A DNA stretch of 64,000 nt, from assembly GCF_014694455.1 (NCBI RefSeq), contig NZ_JAAUWT010000021.1:1-64000 (forward strand), in the 5' to 3' direction. A program made the translations under genes and the position numbers. The notes beneath the pieces are model-generated. The model saw nothing but the letters and a program-made list of their open reading frames with translations, did not search any database and was not told the DNA's origin. This document shows, piece after piece, positions 45,289 to 53,979 of this stretch. The DNA is from Vibrio sp. S9_S30. GTDB taxonomy: Bacteria; Pseudomonadota; Gammaproteobacteria; Enterobacterales; Vibrionaceae. Position 1 is the first letter of the stretch. The number at the start of each line of letters is the position of its first letter.

Positions 45289-45420
45289 ATGTAGTTTTTC
45301 ATAGGCGTATTGCGGTTTTTAACTGCCAAAAAATATAACATCAAGAAACTTTTAACAACACAACAGTATCTTTTTTCTACCATGGTTGTGGAAAGAGTAC
45401 TATTGAAAAAAGAGGAATGA
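45289..45420 (+). pseudogene. AUG-stop minigene heading a 44-codon open frame
   Basis: AAGGAGG at 45276-45282 is at ideal spacing before ATG (45289), which is followed at once by TAG. The same frame then stays open for 41 codons with a basic, hydrophobic content and stops one base before the next ATG. Either codon 2 of a small gene mutated to TAG, or this is a leader minigene that influences the gene at 45422. Confidence 0.4.
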
Positions 45421-45421
45421 A

Positions 45422-45796
45422 ATGAAAGATAATGATTTTGTGTTAGATCGATTCCATTTTCAAACTGAGAAAGGTCCAGTACCAGCAGAACTACAAACCG
45501 ACAATGGTGCAGAACCATTTTATGTAAACATTGAGCTTTCAGATGCAATTAGGGCTGCGCATGAGCTAACGAGCATTAATAAATCTACCAAAGATAAGTT
45601 TACTGAAGTTATTTCTGAGCACTGGGGTAAAATCCTGGAATATGCAAACGAAAGATTAGCAGGACAAGATTTTAGTGATAATGCTGTACTTGAAGCAATG
45701 GTCAAAGGTTTTGGTTTTTATGTGGAGAACCAAGAGTTATGTGATATTTTCATAGCTACAATTAGATTGCTGATGATTGGATTAACAAAACAATGA
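45422..45796 (+). CDS. small hypothetical protein
   Basis: 124 residues, acidic, no membrane helix. The C-terminal half is predicted helical (AHELTSINKSTKDKFTEVISEHWGKIL) and ends in a hydrophobic IATIRLLMIGLTKQ. GAGGA lies upstream of ATG. I do not recognise a family. It sits in an AT-rich accessory stretch. Confidence 0.65.
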   Translation: MKDNDFVLDRFHFQTEKGPVPAELQTDNGAEPFYVNIELSDAIRAAHELTSINKSTKDKFTEVISEHWGKILEYANERLAGQDFSDNAVLEAMVKGFGFYVENQELCDIFIATIRLLMIGLTKQ

Positions 45797-46199
45797 GTGG
45801 GAAGTTATTTGGCTGCCTTAGTAGCCAATGCTCTCCTACAAAAAAGTCGTCTACTTAGCGTACCCAAACTAAAGTTATCCGAAGTAGACACCGAGTGCGT
45901 AACTACCAATTCACTTTTGTCTTTAAGTGTCTGAGGACGAGGGCTATTTTTGATTATTCAGAGCTAACCACTATTAATAGTAATCATCTGCATTTAGTGT
46001 GTATTAATGTCATAATTAAAATATGATCTAATTCTAGCTTATATTTTCATATTCAAACTACCCTCGTCACTACTCTTACATCTTCTCAGAAATTATTCTT
46101 TTTCAATAAGGAGGTGTTTTTATTTCTAAATAAAATATTAAATTATTTAAAAAGTGTTTTAACTAAATTAACTGATTATCAATAATTATAAGGGAAAGT
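45797..46199. other. AT-rich intergenic region with an inverted repeat
   Basis: No gene. It contains GTCTACTT (45849-45856) and its reverse complement (45882-45889), 25 bases apart, after the gene at 45422; this may be a weak terminator or a relic. The remainder up to 46199 is AT-rich and holds the presumed promoter of the next gene. Confidence 0.45.
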
Positions 46200-46481
46200 A
46201 TGTTAAGTAAGCAAAGTCAGAACTATTTAGATGATGCTAATAATCGAATTAAGAAGCGTCAAGGTAAGATAAACATCATTACTACTCATTCAATTCCAGA
46301 AATGTACGAGCTTGTATTTTTAAGTGGAGCGCCTAGCAGCACTATTAATGCCAAAGAACTTCAGGGGAAAAACACTGAGGGAAGTATCGTTCATCTAAAT
46401 GGTTCTAGTTACAAGGTAATAAAACGTCTATTCATATCTAGAAAGGTTCTAGAACTACATCTAGATAATGTATTACCGTAA
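46200..46481 (+). CDS. small hypothetical protein
   Basis: 93 residues, basic N-terminal half (DDANNRIKKRQGKINI) and a beta-rich C-terminal half. AAGGGA lies before ATG. No family recognised. AT-rich, isolated, likely accessory. Confidence 0.6.
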   Translation: MLSKQSQNYLDDANNRIKKRQGKINIITTHSIPEMYELVFLSGAPSSTINAKELQGKNTEGSIVHLNGSSYKVIKRLFISRKVLELHLDNVLP

Positions 46482-46667
46482 TAAAGCAAAAGTTCTAATA
46501 TAGATATTTGCTAAAGTGACGTATCTTGATGCGGACAGGCGAGTTTGGCCAGCCACATTTAGGCTGGTCGTTCGGTTGCAATACCAAAAGTAGCCGGAAA
46601 AGCTAGAATGATTAAAGTATCGTAACTCGGAATTGTCCAAAAATGAGTTATCAAAGCCTAGGAAAGA

Positions 46668-46694
46668 AAAGCCGCTAACCCAGCGGCTTTTTCC
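46668..46694. terminator. intrinsic terminator
   Basis: AAAGCCGCT (46668-46676) pairs with AGCGGCTTT (46682-46690) around a 5-base loop, with T run following and A run preceding. It separates the accessory stretch from the Nudix gene. Confidence 0.8.
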
Positions 46695-46776
46695 CCCTCC
46701 CCCCTAGGATTTCTCCCCCGTTTCAGGCACTTTAGAGTTATATCAATAATAACGTCTGACTCAATAAGGAAACTCT

Positions 46777-47544
46777 GTGGACTTCGAGCTCGATAACTTC
46801 AATGGCATCATTCTTTCTGCCGAAACGGTTCCTCATAGCAATGCTGCGTTCGCCAGTGAGCTGCGCGAGGTGGTTGGCTATGCTGAAAGCAACCGCAAAA
46901 ACCTGATTTGGTTAACCTTACCCATAGAGCAATCTCACCTTATTTCAGAAGCCACGGCGCTGGGCTTTACCTTTCACAACTGTGAAGAACACGCCATCAC
47001 CCTGATTCACAAGCCTAAGCCCGATACCTTCGTGCCCTTTATTCCTACCCACACCGTAGGTGCAGGGGCGCTGATTCAAAACGACCAGCAAGAGATTTTG
47101 CTGATCAAAGAACATGGCATGAAAGGTTATAAACTGCCCGGCGGGCATGTGGAACTGGGGGAACCCATTGGTGAATCGGTGGTGCGAGAAGTGTGGGAAG
47201 AAACGGGGGTAACGGCAGAATTTGAGTCCATTTTGGGCATCACCACCAAGCACCCGTTTCAGTTTGGTAAGTCCAATATGTACATTGTCTGCAAACTGAC
47301 GGCGACGGATGAAACCATTAACATTCAGGATGTCGATGAAATTGCCGAGGCGAAATGGGTTTCGGTGAATGAGTTTTTGCAAGATGAAGCCAGCGACTCG
47401 TTTAACCGCCAAATGGTGGGTGCCCTGCTCAATCAAGACGGGTTGGCGTTGGTCGGGGTAGAAGGCAACACCGGAAGGCATAAAAAGCAGGAGATTTTCT
47501 TTGCTCGCTCAAACATCGCAGAGCAAAAGCTGCCAAAAACATAA
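46777..47544 (+). CDS. Nudix hydrolase with pre-Nudix domain (NUDT6-like)
   Basis: 255 residues. The first 85 or so residues (LIWLTLPIEQSHLISEATALGF) resemble the N-terminal domain seen in NUDT6 and plant NUDT proteins. The Nudix box GGHVELGEPIGESVVREVWEETGV (given in part as REVWEETGV) is intact, with the catalytic glutamates. It hydrolyses a nucleoside diphosphate linked to another group; substrate unknown. GTG start with AAGGA at proper spacing. Confidence 0.85.
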   Translation: MDFELDNFNGIILSAETVPHSNAAFASELREVVGYAESNRKNLIWLTLPIEQSHLISEATALGFTFHNCEEHAITLIHKPKPDTFVPFIPTHTVGAGALIQNDQQEILLIKEHGMKGYKLPGGHVELGEPIGESVVREVWEETGVTAEFESILGITTKHPFQFGKSNMYIVCKLTATDETINIQDVDEIAEAKWVSVNEFLQDEASDSFNRQMVGALLNQDGLALVGVEGNTGRHKKQEIFFARSNIAEQKLPKT

Positions 47545-47643
47545 CATGGATGCGGCGATGGTGAACCGAGCCTTGGCCTGACGAAATGTTAGCTTTCAAT
47601 ATTTGCTCTTTCAAACGAGACTGTCTTAGAAAGAATAGTGAGC

Positions 47644-48126
47644 TCACAGCCAATTCTTAGATTCGTTTTCCCCTTGTACATAACTGCCAAGGTGAGCGCT
47701 GAAGCGTTGGTTTAAGGCATCTTCAATCAGCGTGTTTTTCAATTCGGCTGGGTACACTCTTAGGTTTTTGATGGTCTCTAGCCTTACCCACTCCACATCT
47801 TGAATGTATTCCTGATCGTTAAGACCGAGCAGGTTTTCCTTGCTGGGCTCCCCTTTATAACTGTCTATCAAATAAAAAAACTCGGCGTGGTAACGTGGCG
47901 GGTGTCGCTCTTGAAACTCTCTTACGCAGAGTAAATTGCCCACTTCGACGTGCAAATTGGTTTCTTCCAGAAACTCGCGCCGCAGGGTGTCTTTGGTGGA
48001 GGCGTCGCCCGCTTCCATTCCGCCCCCCGGTGGGATCCAATACACCCCCGTATGGTCTTTCACTTTCACCATCAGAATTTTTTCATCTTCGATAAGGATG
48101 CCAGCCGCACGAATTCTATGTTCCAT
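47644..48126 (-). CDS. Nudix hydrolase
   Basis: 160 residues. Nudix box GGGMEAGD...LRREFLEETNLHVEVG with REFLEE intact. Small housekeeping or detoxifying pyrophosphatase type, substrate unknown. ATG at 48126 shares one base with the stop of the upstream histone-deacetylase-family gene (TGATG), so the two are co-translated; AAGGACG precedes it. Confidence 0.88.
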   Translation of the reverse strand: MEHRIRAAGILIEDEKILMVKVKDHTGVYWIPPGGGMEAGDASTKDTLRREFLEETNLHVEVGNLLCVREFQERHPPRYHAEFFYLIDSYKGEPSKENLLGLNDQEYIQDVEWVRLETIKNLRVYPAELKNTLIEDALNQRFSAHLGSYVQGENESKNWL

Positions 48127-49052
48127 CAATCGTCCTTAAATACATCAATGGCGGCTTGAATCAGCTGCCTGTGAATAGGTACCAAGTCCTGATGCTCGGT
48201 TCGGTATCCGCCGCCCACGACGGAAGCTATGGGAATACCGGCATTTTTCGCTATAGAAAACATAAAGTGATCACGTTGGTAGATGCCTTCTGTGCTCACT
48301 TGAAAATAGCCTAGTTCATCATCGGCGTGAATATCCACCCCCGCGTCATAAATGATCAGATCCGGTTGATGAAGGTTGACCGCCATCTCGACCACTGGCT
48401 TAAAACTGGAAAGAAACTCGTCATCGCCAATCTCACGCGCTAGTGGCACATCCATATCCGATGCTGGCTTTCTGGCTGGGAAGTTTTTATCACAATGGAA
48501 CGACAAAGTGATGATGTCGTCCCGATCATCGCACATCGTTGCCGTACCATCACCATGATGGACATCGGCATCCACAATTAAGACTTTATCTATGCTCTCA
48601 TGCTTCAGCGCTTCATGCGCCGCCAAAACCAAATCGTTGATCAAACAAAACCCACTGCCAAACTCTTTGTGCGCATGATGGTATCCCCCACTCAAATGCA
48701 GCGCGATGCCATGTTCAATCGCTTGCTTTGCCGTTTCTACCGTGCCGCCCGCCGAGGTTAAGGTTCGGGTGATCAGTGCCTCGCTCCACGGAAACCCGAT
48801 GCGCCGCATTTTCACTGCGGGCATCTCGCCGGAAAACAGCAACCGAATGTACGTTTCATCGTGCACCGCCACTACTTGTTCTATTGTCAGCGCGCGGGGT
48901 TCCACAAACGCTAACCCTTCACGCCATTGTGCATCCCGTTCCTGCGTTTGAACCACATTTTCGTACAACTTTCGGTACTTGGTGATCGGGTATCGGTGTT
49001 TCGGTGGCAGAGAGAGCTCTGAGTAGATCGGGTGGTAAATAACCGGAATCAT
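48126..49052 (-). CDS. histone deacetylase-family hydrolase
   Basis: 308 residues. Zinc-dependent amidohydrolase of the HDAC fold: GGYHHAHKEFGSGFCLIND (catalytic histidines), DADVHHGDGTA (zinc ligands D and H) and the later DAGVDIHADDELG. It resembles the HDAC11-like bacterial group. Natural substrates of such proteins include acetylpolyamines or acetyl-lysine proteins; not decided here. First gene of a two-gene operon with the Nudix hydrolase. Confidence 0.92.
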   Translation of the reverse strand: MIPVIYHPIYSELSLPPKHRYPITKYRKLYENVVQTQERDAQWREGLAFVEPRALTIEQVVAVHDETYIRLLFSGEMPAVKMRRIGFPWSEALITRTLTSAGGTVETAKQAIEHGIALHLSGGYHHAHKEFGSGFCLINDLVLAAHEALKHESIDKVLIVDADVHHGDGTATMCDDRDDIITLSFHCDKNFPARKPASDMDVPLAREIGDDEFLSSFKPVVEMAVNLHQPDLIIYDAGVDIHADDELGYFQVSTEGIYQRDHFMFSIAKNAGIPIASVVGGGYRTEHQDLVPIHRQLIQAAIDVFKDD

Positions 49053-49143
49053 GGATAAATCGTTGTAAAGATGTTTGGAAGAAGTATATACCCAAGCCCG
49101 TTGACTATTCTAGATTCGGTGCGCCAGCAAACGCATCATAGGG

Positions 49144-49188
49144 CATTCCATCACATTCCACATTCCACATTCCACATTCCACATTCCA
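49144..49188. repeat. tandem heptamer CATTCCA array
   Basis: Five perfect head-to-tail copies (49154-49188) and one more at 49144-49150 separated by TCA. It lies just upstream of a Fur box and a small gene. Confidence 0.93.
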
Positions 49189-49197
49189 CACTCATTA

Positions 49198-49216
49198 GAT
49201 AATGATTATCATTTAC
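49198..49216. promoter_or_regulatory. strong Fur box
   Basis: GATAATGATTATCATTTAC matches the 19-bp Fur consensus at about 16 positions. It lies about 50 bases before the small membrane-peptide gene at 49265. Confidence 0.75.
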
Positions 49217-49264
49217 ATGCAATAAAGGTTCCACTATCGTATACGGCTTGTTTCTTTCAGCAGA

Positions 49265-49387
49265 ATGGATATGAACAAAAATCTAATGCTTATCTCAGGC
49301 ACACTCTTTGGTGCGTTCGCTGCCCTCGTTTTATTCGCTTTGATTTGCTTTAGCAGTTGGCTTGCCGTTACTCTTCTTATTTCGTGA
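49265..49387 (+). CDS. 40-residue predicted membrane peptide, Fur-box preceded
   Basis: Open frame of 40 codons (MDMNKNLMLISGTLFGAF...) with one long hydrophobic helix of about 30 residues. It ends 19 bases before the SDR start at 49407, and the two probably share a transcript. The ribosome site is weak, so translation is uncertain; the alternative ATG at 49271 is possible. The Fur box upstream suggests expression when iron is short. Confidence 0.5.
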   Translation: MDMNKNLMLISGTLFGAFAALVLFALICFSSWLAVTLLIS

Positions 49388-49406
49388 ACAACGTTAGGAT
49401 AAACCC

Positions 49407-50138
49407 ATGCCACATGTCGTGATTACTGGCGCTAACCGAGGTATCGGGCTGGCACTGGTCAAACATTACTTACTTCAAAACTGGTCTGTTACGGCGACTT
49501 ACCGTAACGCAAACCGTTCCGCTGAACTTATCGAGCTTGCTCAAAATGAAACGGCTCTGACTGCGGTTGAACTTGATGTCACCGATTACCCTGCCGTGAA
49601 TCAATTTGCCCAACGCTTATTTTCCCAAAGCTCATCTACCCAGAATTCATTTGCCCAAAGCTTGGGAAGCGTGGATTTATTGATCAACAATGCGGGTTAC
49701 TACGGGCCTAAAGGGTATGGGTTTGGCAATACCGATGTGGAAGAGTGGAGAAAGGTGTTCGAAATCAATAGCATTGCACCACTCAAGTTGGTAGAAGCGT
49801 TCTTTGAGAACCTCAATTCCGGTCAGGGAAAAACCGTGGTATGCATTTCGTCTAAAGTGGGCAGCATGGCTGAAAATACGTCCGGCGGCGGGTATGTGTA
49901 TCGTTCATCCAAGGCGGCGGTGAACTCGGTGGTGAAAAGCCTGCATAACGACCTTCATTCTTATGGGCTCCGCGTGGTGGCTCTTCATCCGGGTTGGGTG
50001 CAAACGGAAATGGGTGGCCCGAATGCACTCATTACGACGGAAGAATCCGCAAAGGGGTTGTACGACGTTATCGAGTCTATTGATGCTGAAAAAAGTGGTG
50101 GGTTCTACGACTACCAAGGCAATACCATTCCTTGGTGA
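49407..50138 (+). CDS. short-chain dehydrogenase (C-factor-like)
   Basis: 243 residues. Intact SDR: TGANRGIG cofactor loop, NNAG, catalytic serine in CISSKVGS and YRSSK with tyrosine and lysine. Closest in feel to the C-factor/sniffer carbonyl reductase group. Substrate unknown. Lies downstream of the Fur-box peptide. Confidence 0.9.
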   Translation: MPHVVITGANRGIGLALVKHYLLQNWSVTATYRNANRSAELIELAQNETALTAVELDVTDYPAVNQFAQRLFSQSSSTQNSFAQSLGSVDLLINNAGYYGPKGYGFGNTDVEEWRKVFEINSIAPLKLVEAFFENLNSGQGKTVVCISSKVGSMAENTSGGGYVYRSSKAAVNSVVKSLHNDLHSYGLRVVALHPGWVQTEMGGPNALITTEESAKGLYDVIESIDAEKSGGFYDYQGNTIPW

Positions 50139-50157
50139 TTTCCCCTAGCTCGGTTGA

Positions 50158-51057
50158 TTACCCAAGCCAGCGCTTTAAGTGTTGAACCAACTTTTGTGGT
50201 CCTTCGGAAAGCTGACGACCCAGCCGGGTAATTAAGTGCACCTCACCTTGTTGTAAGATGGGGTGCGCAATGGGGATCGCCACTAACTGACCGTCCACCA
50301 CTTCCCTAGCCACCACAAATTCTGGCAATAAGGTTACGCCCATCCCAGAGCGCACGAAATGCTTAAGCACCGCAATGGAATCGGTGGTTAACTTGGGGTG
50401 AAGCCGAATTCGTTGCTGAAACTCCGCCATACCTATTAACTGACGTACCCCATAATCCACATCTTGCAGCCCTAATGGGTACTCAAGCAACGATTCTATG
50501 GTGACGGGGGGCTTCACCGACGCCAGCGGATGATCGGGTGGAACAATCGCACAAATCGGTTTCAGCACAATGCTTTGTGAACGTGTATTGGGGTGTTTAC
50601 TGGGGTGAAATAACAGCCCTATGTGCACCTCATCTTGCTCGACTTTGCGAATCACCTCGTTCGATCCGCCTGTGCTGATGGAAAAGGTCAACTCGGGATA
50701 TTGAGTTTGAAATTTGGGTAACGGCCCCGACATCAAGTCGCCAATGAACCCCTCCCCCACGGCTAACGTGATGTGACCACTTTGCAATCCATGAAGCGAC
50801 TCCAAACCGGTGAGGCACGCTTCTTGGTTGGATATGGATTCGCGGTAATATTTTAAAACAATGTCCCCCGCATCGGTGGTGGCGACGCCTTTTCGGTGGC
50901 GTTCTATCAACACACAACCAAGCTCTTCTTCCAGCATCGAGATCTGGCGGCTCACGGCAGAGGGGGCGACATTGAGCTTGTCTGCCGCCGCGCGAATTGT
51001 CCCTAACATCACGGCTTCATAAAAATACGCCACGCGTTTTTCATTAATCGGTTTCAA
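50158..51057 (-). CDS. LysR-family regulator, last gene of six-gene operon
   Basis: 299 residues. Helix-turn-helix near the N-terminus (GTIRAAADKLNVAPSAVSRQISMLEEEL) and a co-inducer domain. It overlaps the 3' end of the amidohydrolase gene by 14 bases in the same direction, an unusual place for a LysR gene, which suggests it senses an intermediate of the operon's pathway. Confidence 0.93.
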   Translation of the reverse strand: MKPINEKRVAYFYEAVMLGTIRAAADKLNVAPSAVSRQISMLEEELGCVLIERHRKGVATTDAGDIVLKYYRESISNQEACLTGLESLHGLQSGHITLAVGEGFIGDLMSGPLPKFQTQYPELTFSISTGGSNEVIRKVEQDEVHIGLLFHPSKHPNTRSQSIVLKPICAIVPPDHPLASVKPPVTIESLLEYPLGLQDVDYGVRQLIGMAEFQQRIRLHPKLTTDSIAVLKHFVRSGMGVTLLPEFVVAREVVDGQLVAIPIAHPILQQGEVHLITRLGRQLSEGPQKLVQHLKRWLG

Positions 51058-52288
51058 GCGATGAGTCCGGCGCTAACTGTGCGTATACAAGCTCCACCCA
51101 ATAGCTTGCCCCAAGCGAAAGGATATCGTCATTAAAATCGTAATGAGGGTTATGAAGCTCACTCGATGTTTCACCCGCGCCGTTCCCCACCCAAACGTAC
51201 GCGCCCGGTTTTTCGTTCAGCATGAAAGCAAAGTCTTCTGCGCCCATACTCGGGGCAAGGTTTCGCTCAACATTGCCTTCACCCACCAGTTTCGCCATGA
51301 CTTTGGCGCATTCTTCTGCGTAGCTTGGCGTGTTAATGGTCGGCGGATACATTCGGCGGTAATCCACTTTCCCTGTTGCGCCATACGCTTCACAAATATG
51401 ATGCACCTGAATTTTGATTCGTGACTCTAGCAGCGCTTGAACCTCGGAGGAAAACGCCCGACACGTACCCGACAACGTCACCGAATCGGGAATCACATTG
51501 TACGCATCGCCTCCTTGCATTTTGGTAATACTGACCACACCGGATTCAAGCGAGTTCAACGTGCGCCCGATGATGCTTTGAAGCGATGAAATTAGCTGCC
51601 CAGCAATCACCACGGGGTCCACGCCAAGGTGGGGCATGCCTGCATGGCAACCTTTGCCGGTGATTTTAATATCGAATAAATCCATGGAAGCCATAACAGC
51701 ATTGCTGTGAACGGCAAACTTGCCTTTTTCTAACCCAGGCCAATTGTGCATGCCGTACACTGCATCAACAGGGAATTGTTCAAATAAACCTTGCTCGACC
51801 ATGGCTCGACCGCCCGCTTCTCCTTCTTCCGCTGGCTGAAATATCAACACAACCGTGCCTGCAAAGTCTCGGTTTTCCGCTAGGTGCTTCGCGGCGCCCA
51901 ATAACATGGCGGTGTGACCATCGTGACCACAAGCGTGCATTTTGCCTTTGTGCACGGAGCAATAATCAAAGTCATTCAGCTCGGTTAGATTTAACGCGTC
52001 CATGTCGGCTCTTAGGGCGATCGATTTTGAGCCATTTGCTTTTGAAGCGTTAGACGCTGTCGAACCCGTCGCTCCAGTTGAATCAGCCAGCTTTCCTTTG
52101 ACCGTGGCAACAACGCCGGTACCCGCCAAACCGCGATGCACTTCAAGACCAAAGCTTTCTAACAATGCCGAGACTTTTTCTGATGTTCGGTGTTCTTCGT
52201 ACGCGGTTTCAGGGTGAGCGTGTATATCGCGCCTCCAGACCTGCATTTCCAGTTGCAGCTCCTCTCCAATGGGCAGCTCTGACTTCAT
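51044..52288 (-). CDS. M20-family amidohydrolase/N-deacylase
   Basis: 414 residues. M20 metallopeptidase family (hippurate hydrolase, N-acyl-amino-acid deacylase): IHAHPETAYEE, RADMDALNL, HACGHDGHTAMLLG, FQPAEEGEAGG and SMGAEDFAFM carry the metal ligands. A low-complexity insertion rich in S, T, A, N, G (about residues 66-88) is unusual for the family. ATGA overlap with the VOC gene upstream. It probably removes an acyl group from an amino acid or S-substituted cysteine. Confidence 0.92.
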   Translation of the reverse strand: MKSELPIGEELQLEMQVWRRDIHAHPETAYEEHRTSEKVSALLESFGLEVHRGLAGTGVVATVKGKLADSTGATGSTASNASKANGSKSIALRADMDALNLTELNDFDYCSVHKGKMHACGHDGHTAMLLGAAKHLAENRDFAGTVVLIFQPAEEGEAGGRAMVEQGLFEQFPVDAVYGMHNWPGLEKGKFAVHSNAVMASMDLFDIKITGKGCHAGMPHLGVDPVVIAGQLISSLQSIIGRTLNSLESGVVSITKMQGGDAYNVIPDSVTLSGTCRAFSSEVQALLESRIKIQVHHICEAYGATGKVDYRRMYPPTINTPSYAEECAKVMAKLVGEGNVERNLAPSMGAEDFAFMLNEKPGAYVWVGNGAGETSSELHNPHYDFNDDILSLGASYWVELVYAQLAPDSSLETD

Positions 52289-53184
52289 ATTGACTTGACC
52301 TCTTCTGGGTAGATTTCAATAATGGTGTTGCCTGCATAATGAGCGGGGATTCTGACCCCACCATCTTCTGTTTGGACGTAATCTACTCCAGTTTTGTTCA
52401 AATGTTTTTTCGCTTTCTCCATGGAGGTGGTACTCACCCGTATCGCGACGCCAGTCGGAAGATCTTGCTCAGTAATGGGCAATTCGATACCAGAGAATCG
52501 TGAACGCGCAACCTCTGGCGACACCACTTCAAAGATCCCTCTGTCGGTTTGCACGGTTAAGTAACCCTCTTGCAAATCCGTGGCGGCTTGACCATAAATG
52601 CCACTGAATCGAGCTTCAAGAGTACTCGGATCTTGAGCAATGTACGTTACACAGGTAATGCCATTCGCGCCATTGGGGTGCTTCATCCAATCTTCTACCC
52701 ACACCAGCTCGGGTTTGTGTTGGTGGCAGAAGAAATGAGAAATCGAGGGGGTTTGGGAGTTGATCAGCATGACGAGTGAGACAACCGCTTCTTCTTCCGT
52801 GCCATCGGGGCGATGCGCTACCCGCCGAAAATCGACAATGCCGTTGTTTTCAACGCCGCGTTCTTCCATCAGGCGGTGATCTTGCCGAGCATCTTCGCTG
52901 TGCAACGCAACTAAAGAGATCCCTTCTCGTCGTTCAATTGAATCGCTAATGAAACGACCAAACGCGAATCCGCGTTCATTTTTCATATCCAACGTGCTGC
53001 GATCGTAAATGCTGATGACTTCAATAAAGTTTTCAGGAAACATCAACAAATGGTTGTCCGTTCCCCAAGGGTGGTGATGCCTTGGGTTGATGAAAAAACC
53101 AAGCCGAGCAAAATCGTCACAGGCTTTGTCCATGTCTTTTACAGCAACCAGAGGGTGATCTATCCCTAAGTGATTGTTGCTCAT
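52285..53184 (-). CDS. VOC/glyoxalase-like protein
   Basis: 299 residues with two vicinal-oxygen-chelate-type halves; NHLGIDHPLVAVKDMDKACDDF opens the first and the GNTIIEIYPE segment closes the second. Matches the glyoxalase-like group of about 300 residues with unknown reactions. Shares a base with the stop of the upstream acetyltransferase gene. Confidence 0.85.
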   Translation of the reverse strand: MSNNHLGIDHPLVAVKDMDKACDDFARLGFFINPRHHHPWGTDNHLLMFPENFIEVISIYDRSTLDMKNERGFAFGRFISDSIERREGISLVALHSEDARQDHRLMEERGVENNGIVDFRRVAHRPDGTEEEAVVSLVMLINSQTPSISHFFCHQHKPELVWVEDWMKHPNGANGITCVTYIAQDPSTLEARFSGIYGQAATDLQEGYLTVQTDRGIFEVVSPEVARSRFSGIELPITEQDLPTGVAIRVSTTSMEKAKKHLNKTGVDYVQTEDGGVRIPAHYAGNTIIEIYPEEVKSI

Positions 53185-53948
53185 TATCTTTTCCTTGCTG
53201 TTCCTATCGGCGTGGAGAAAGAGCTGGCTACCGTGGTATTGGGTTCAACGGGTTTCACCACAACCGCGCCGCCCGCCACTTTTGCGTTTTCACCCACTTC
53301 GATGTTCCCGAATATCACCGCACCCGCACCGATGAATGCGCCTTTTCGGATTTTAGGGTGTCTGTCGCCTTGCCCTTTACCTGTACCACCCAAGGTAACG
53401 CTTTGGAATATGGTTACGTCGTCTTCAACCACCGCCGTTTCACCGATGACGATACCAACGGCGTGATCAAGAAAAATACCACTGCCAATTTGTGCGGCTG
53501 GATGAATATCAATACCAAACACGCTGGCTACTTTCGCTTGAATATAGAGCGCCATAGGCTGCATGTTGTTATGCCAGCAGTAATGGGCAAAACGGTAGCA
53601 CTGTAATGCTTGGTAGCCACCAAAATAGAGTAACGGTGTGGAGTGATCTTTAATGCTGGCGTTACTTTCCAATTGGCACAATAAATCTTGCATCGCTGAC
53701 TTGGCAATGTCGCCAGAACGGAGCAATTGCTCACTTAAAAAGTCGTGCCATCTTTCTGCCCCGCTTTGCTCATCCTTGAGTTTTTCCGCCAATACCGAAC
53801 AAAGCGCGTCGTTAAAGCTGCGTCTTTCAAGGATGTGTCTTTGATAAAAGCCCGCGAGCAATGGCATTTGCTGCATGACTTCGAACGCTTCTCCTTGAAT
53901 GGATTGCCACAGGCGCGCTTTGTCTATTGTTCTTTGGTAATCGTACAT
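53184..53948 (-). CDS. serine O-acetyltransferase-like protein (CysE family)
   Basis: 254 residues. Left-handed beta-helix acetyltransferase: DIHPAAQIGSGIFLDHAVGIVIGETA, then the VTLGGTGKGQGDRHPKI motif typical of serine acetyltransferase. The C-terminal part differs from housekeeping CysE, so it is likely a second copy dedicated to this operon. ATG at 53948 with AAGGAG is chosen; the longer frame would have an unrelated N-terminus overlapping the ALDH gene. Confidence 0.88.
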   Translation of the reverse strand: MYDYQRTIDKARLWQSIQGEAFEVMQQMPLLAGFYQRHILERRSFNDALCSVLAEKLKDEQSGAERWHDFLSEQLLRSGDIAKSAMQDLLCQLESNASIKDHSTPLLYFGGYQALQCYRFAHYCWHNNMQPMALYIQAKVASVFGIDIHPAAQIGSGIFLDHAVGIVIGETAVVEDDVTIFQSVTLGGTGKGQGDRHPKIRKGAFIGAGAVIFGNIEVGENAKVAGGAVVVKPVEPNTTVASSFSTPIGTARKR

Positions 53949-53979
53949 TTGCTTACTCCTTTGCGAGAGTCTGTTGACC

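Noticed and set aside
44706..46200. Integron cassettes with attC sites
   Set aside because: The AT-rich small-gene stretch looked cassette-like, but no attC-type palindromes or the consensus RYYYAAC/GTTRRRY pairs could be found between the genes.
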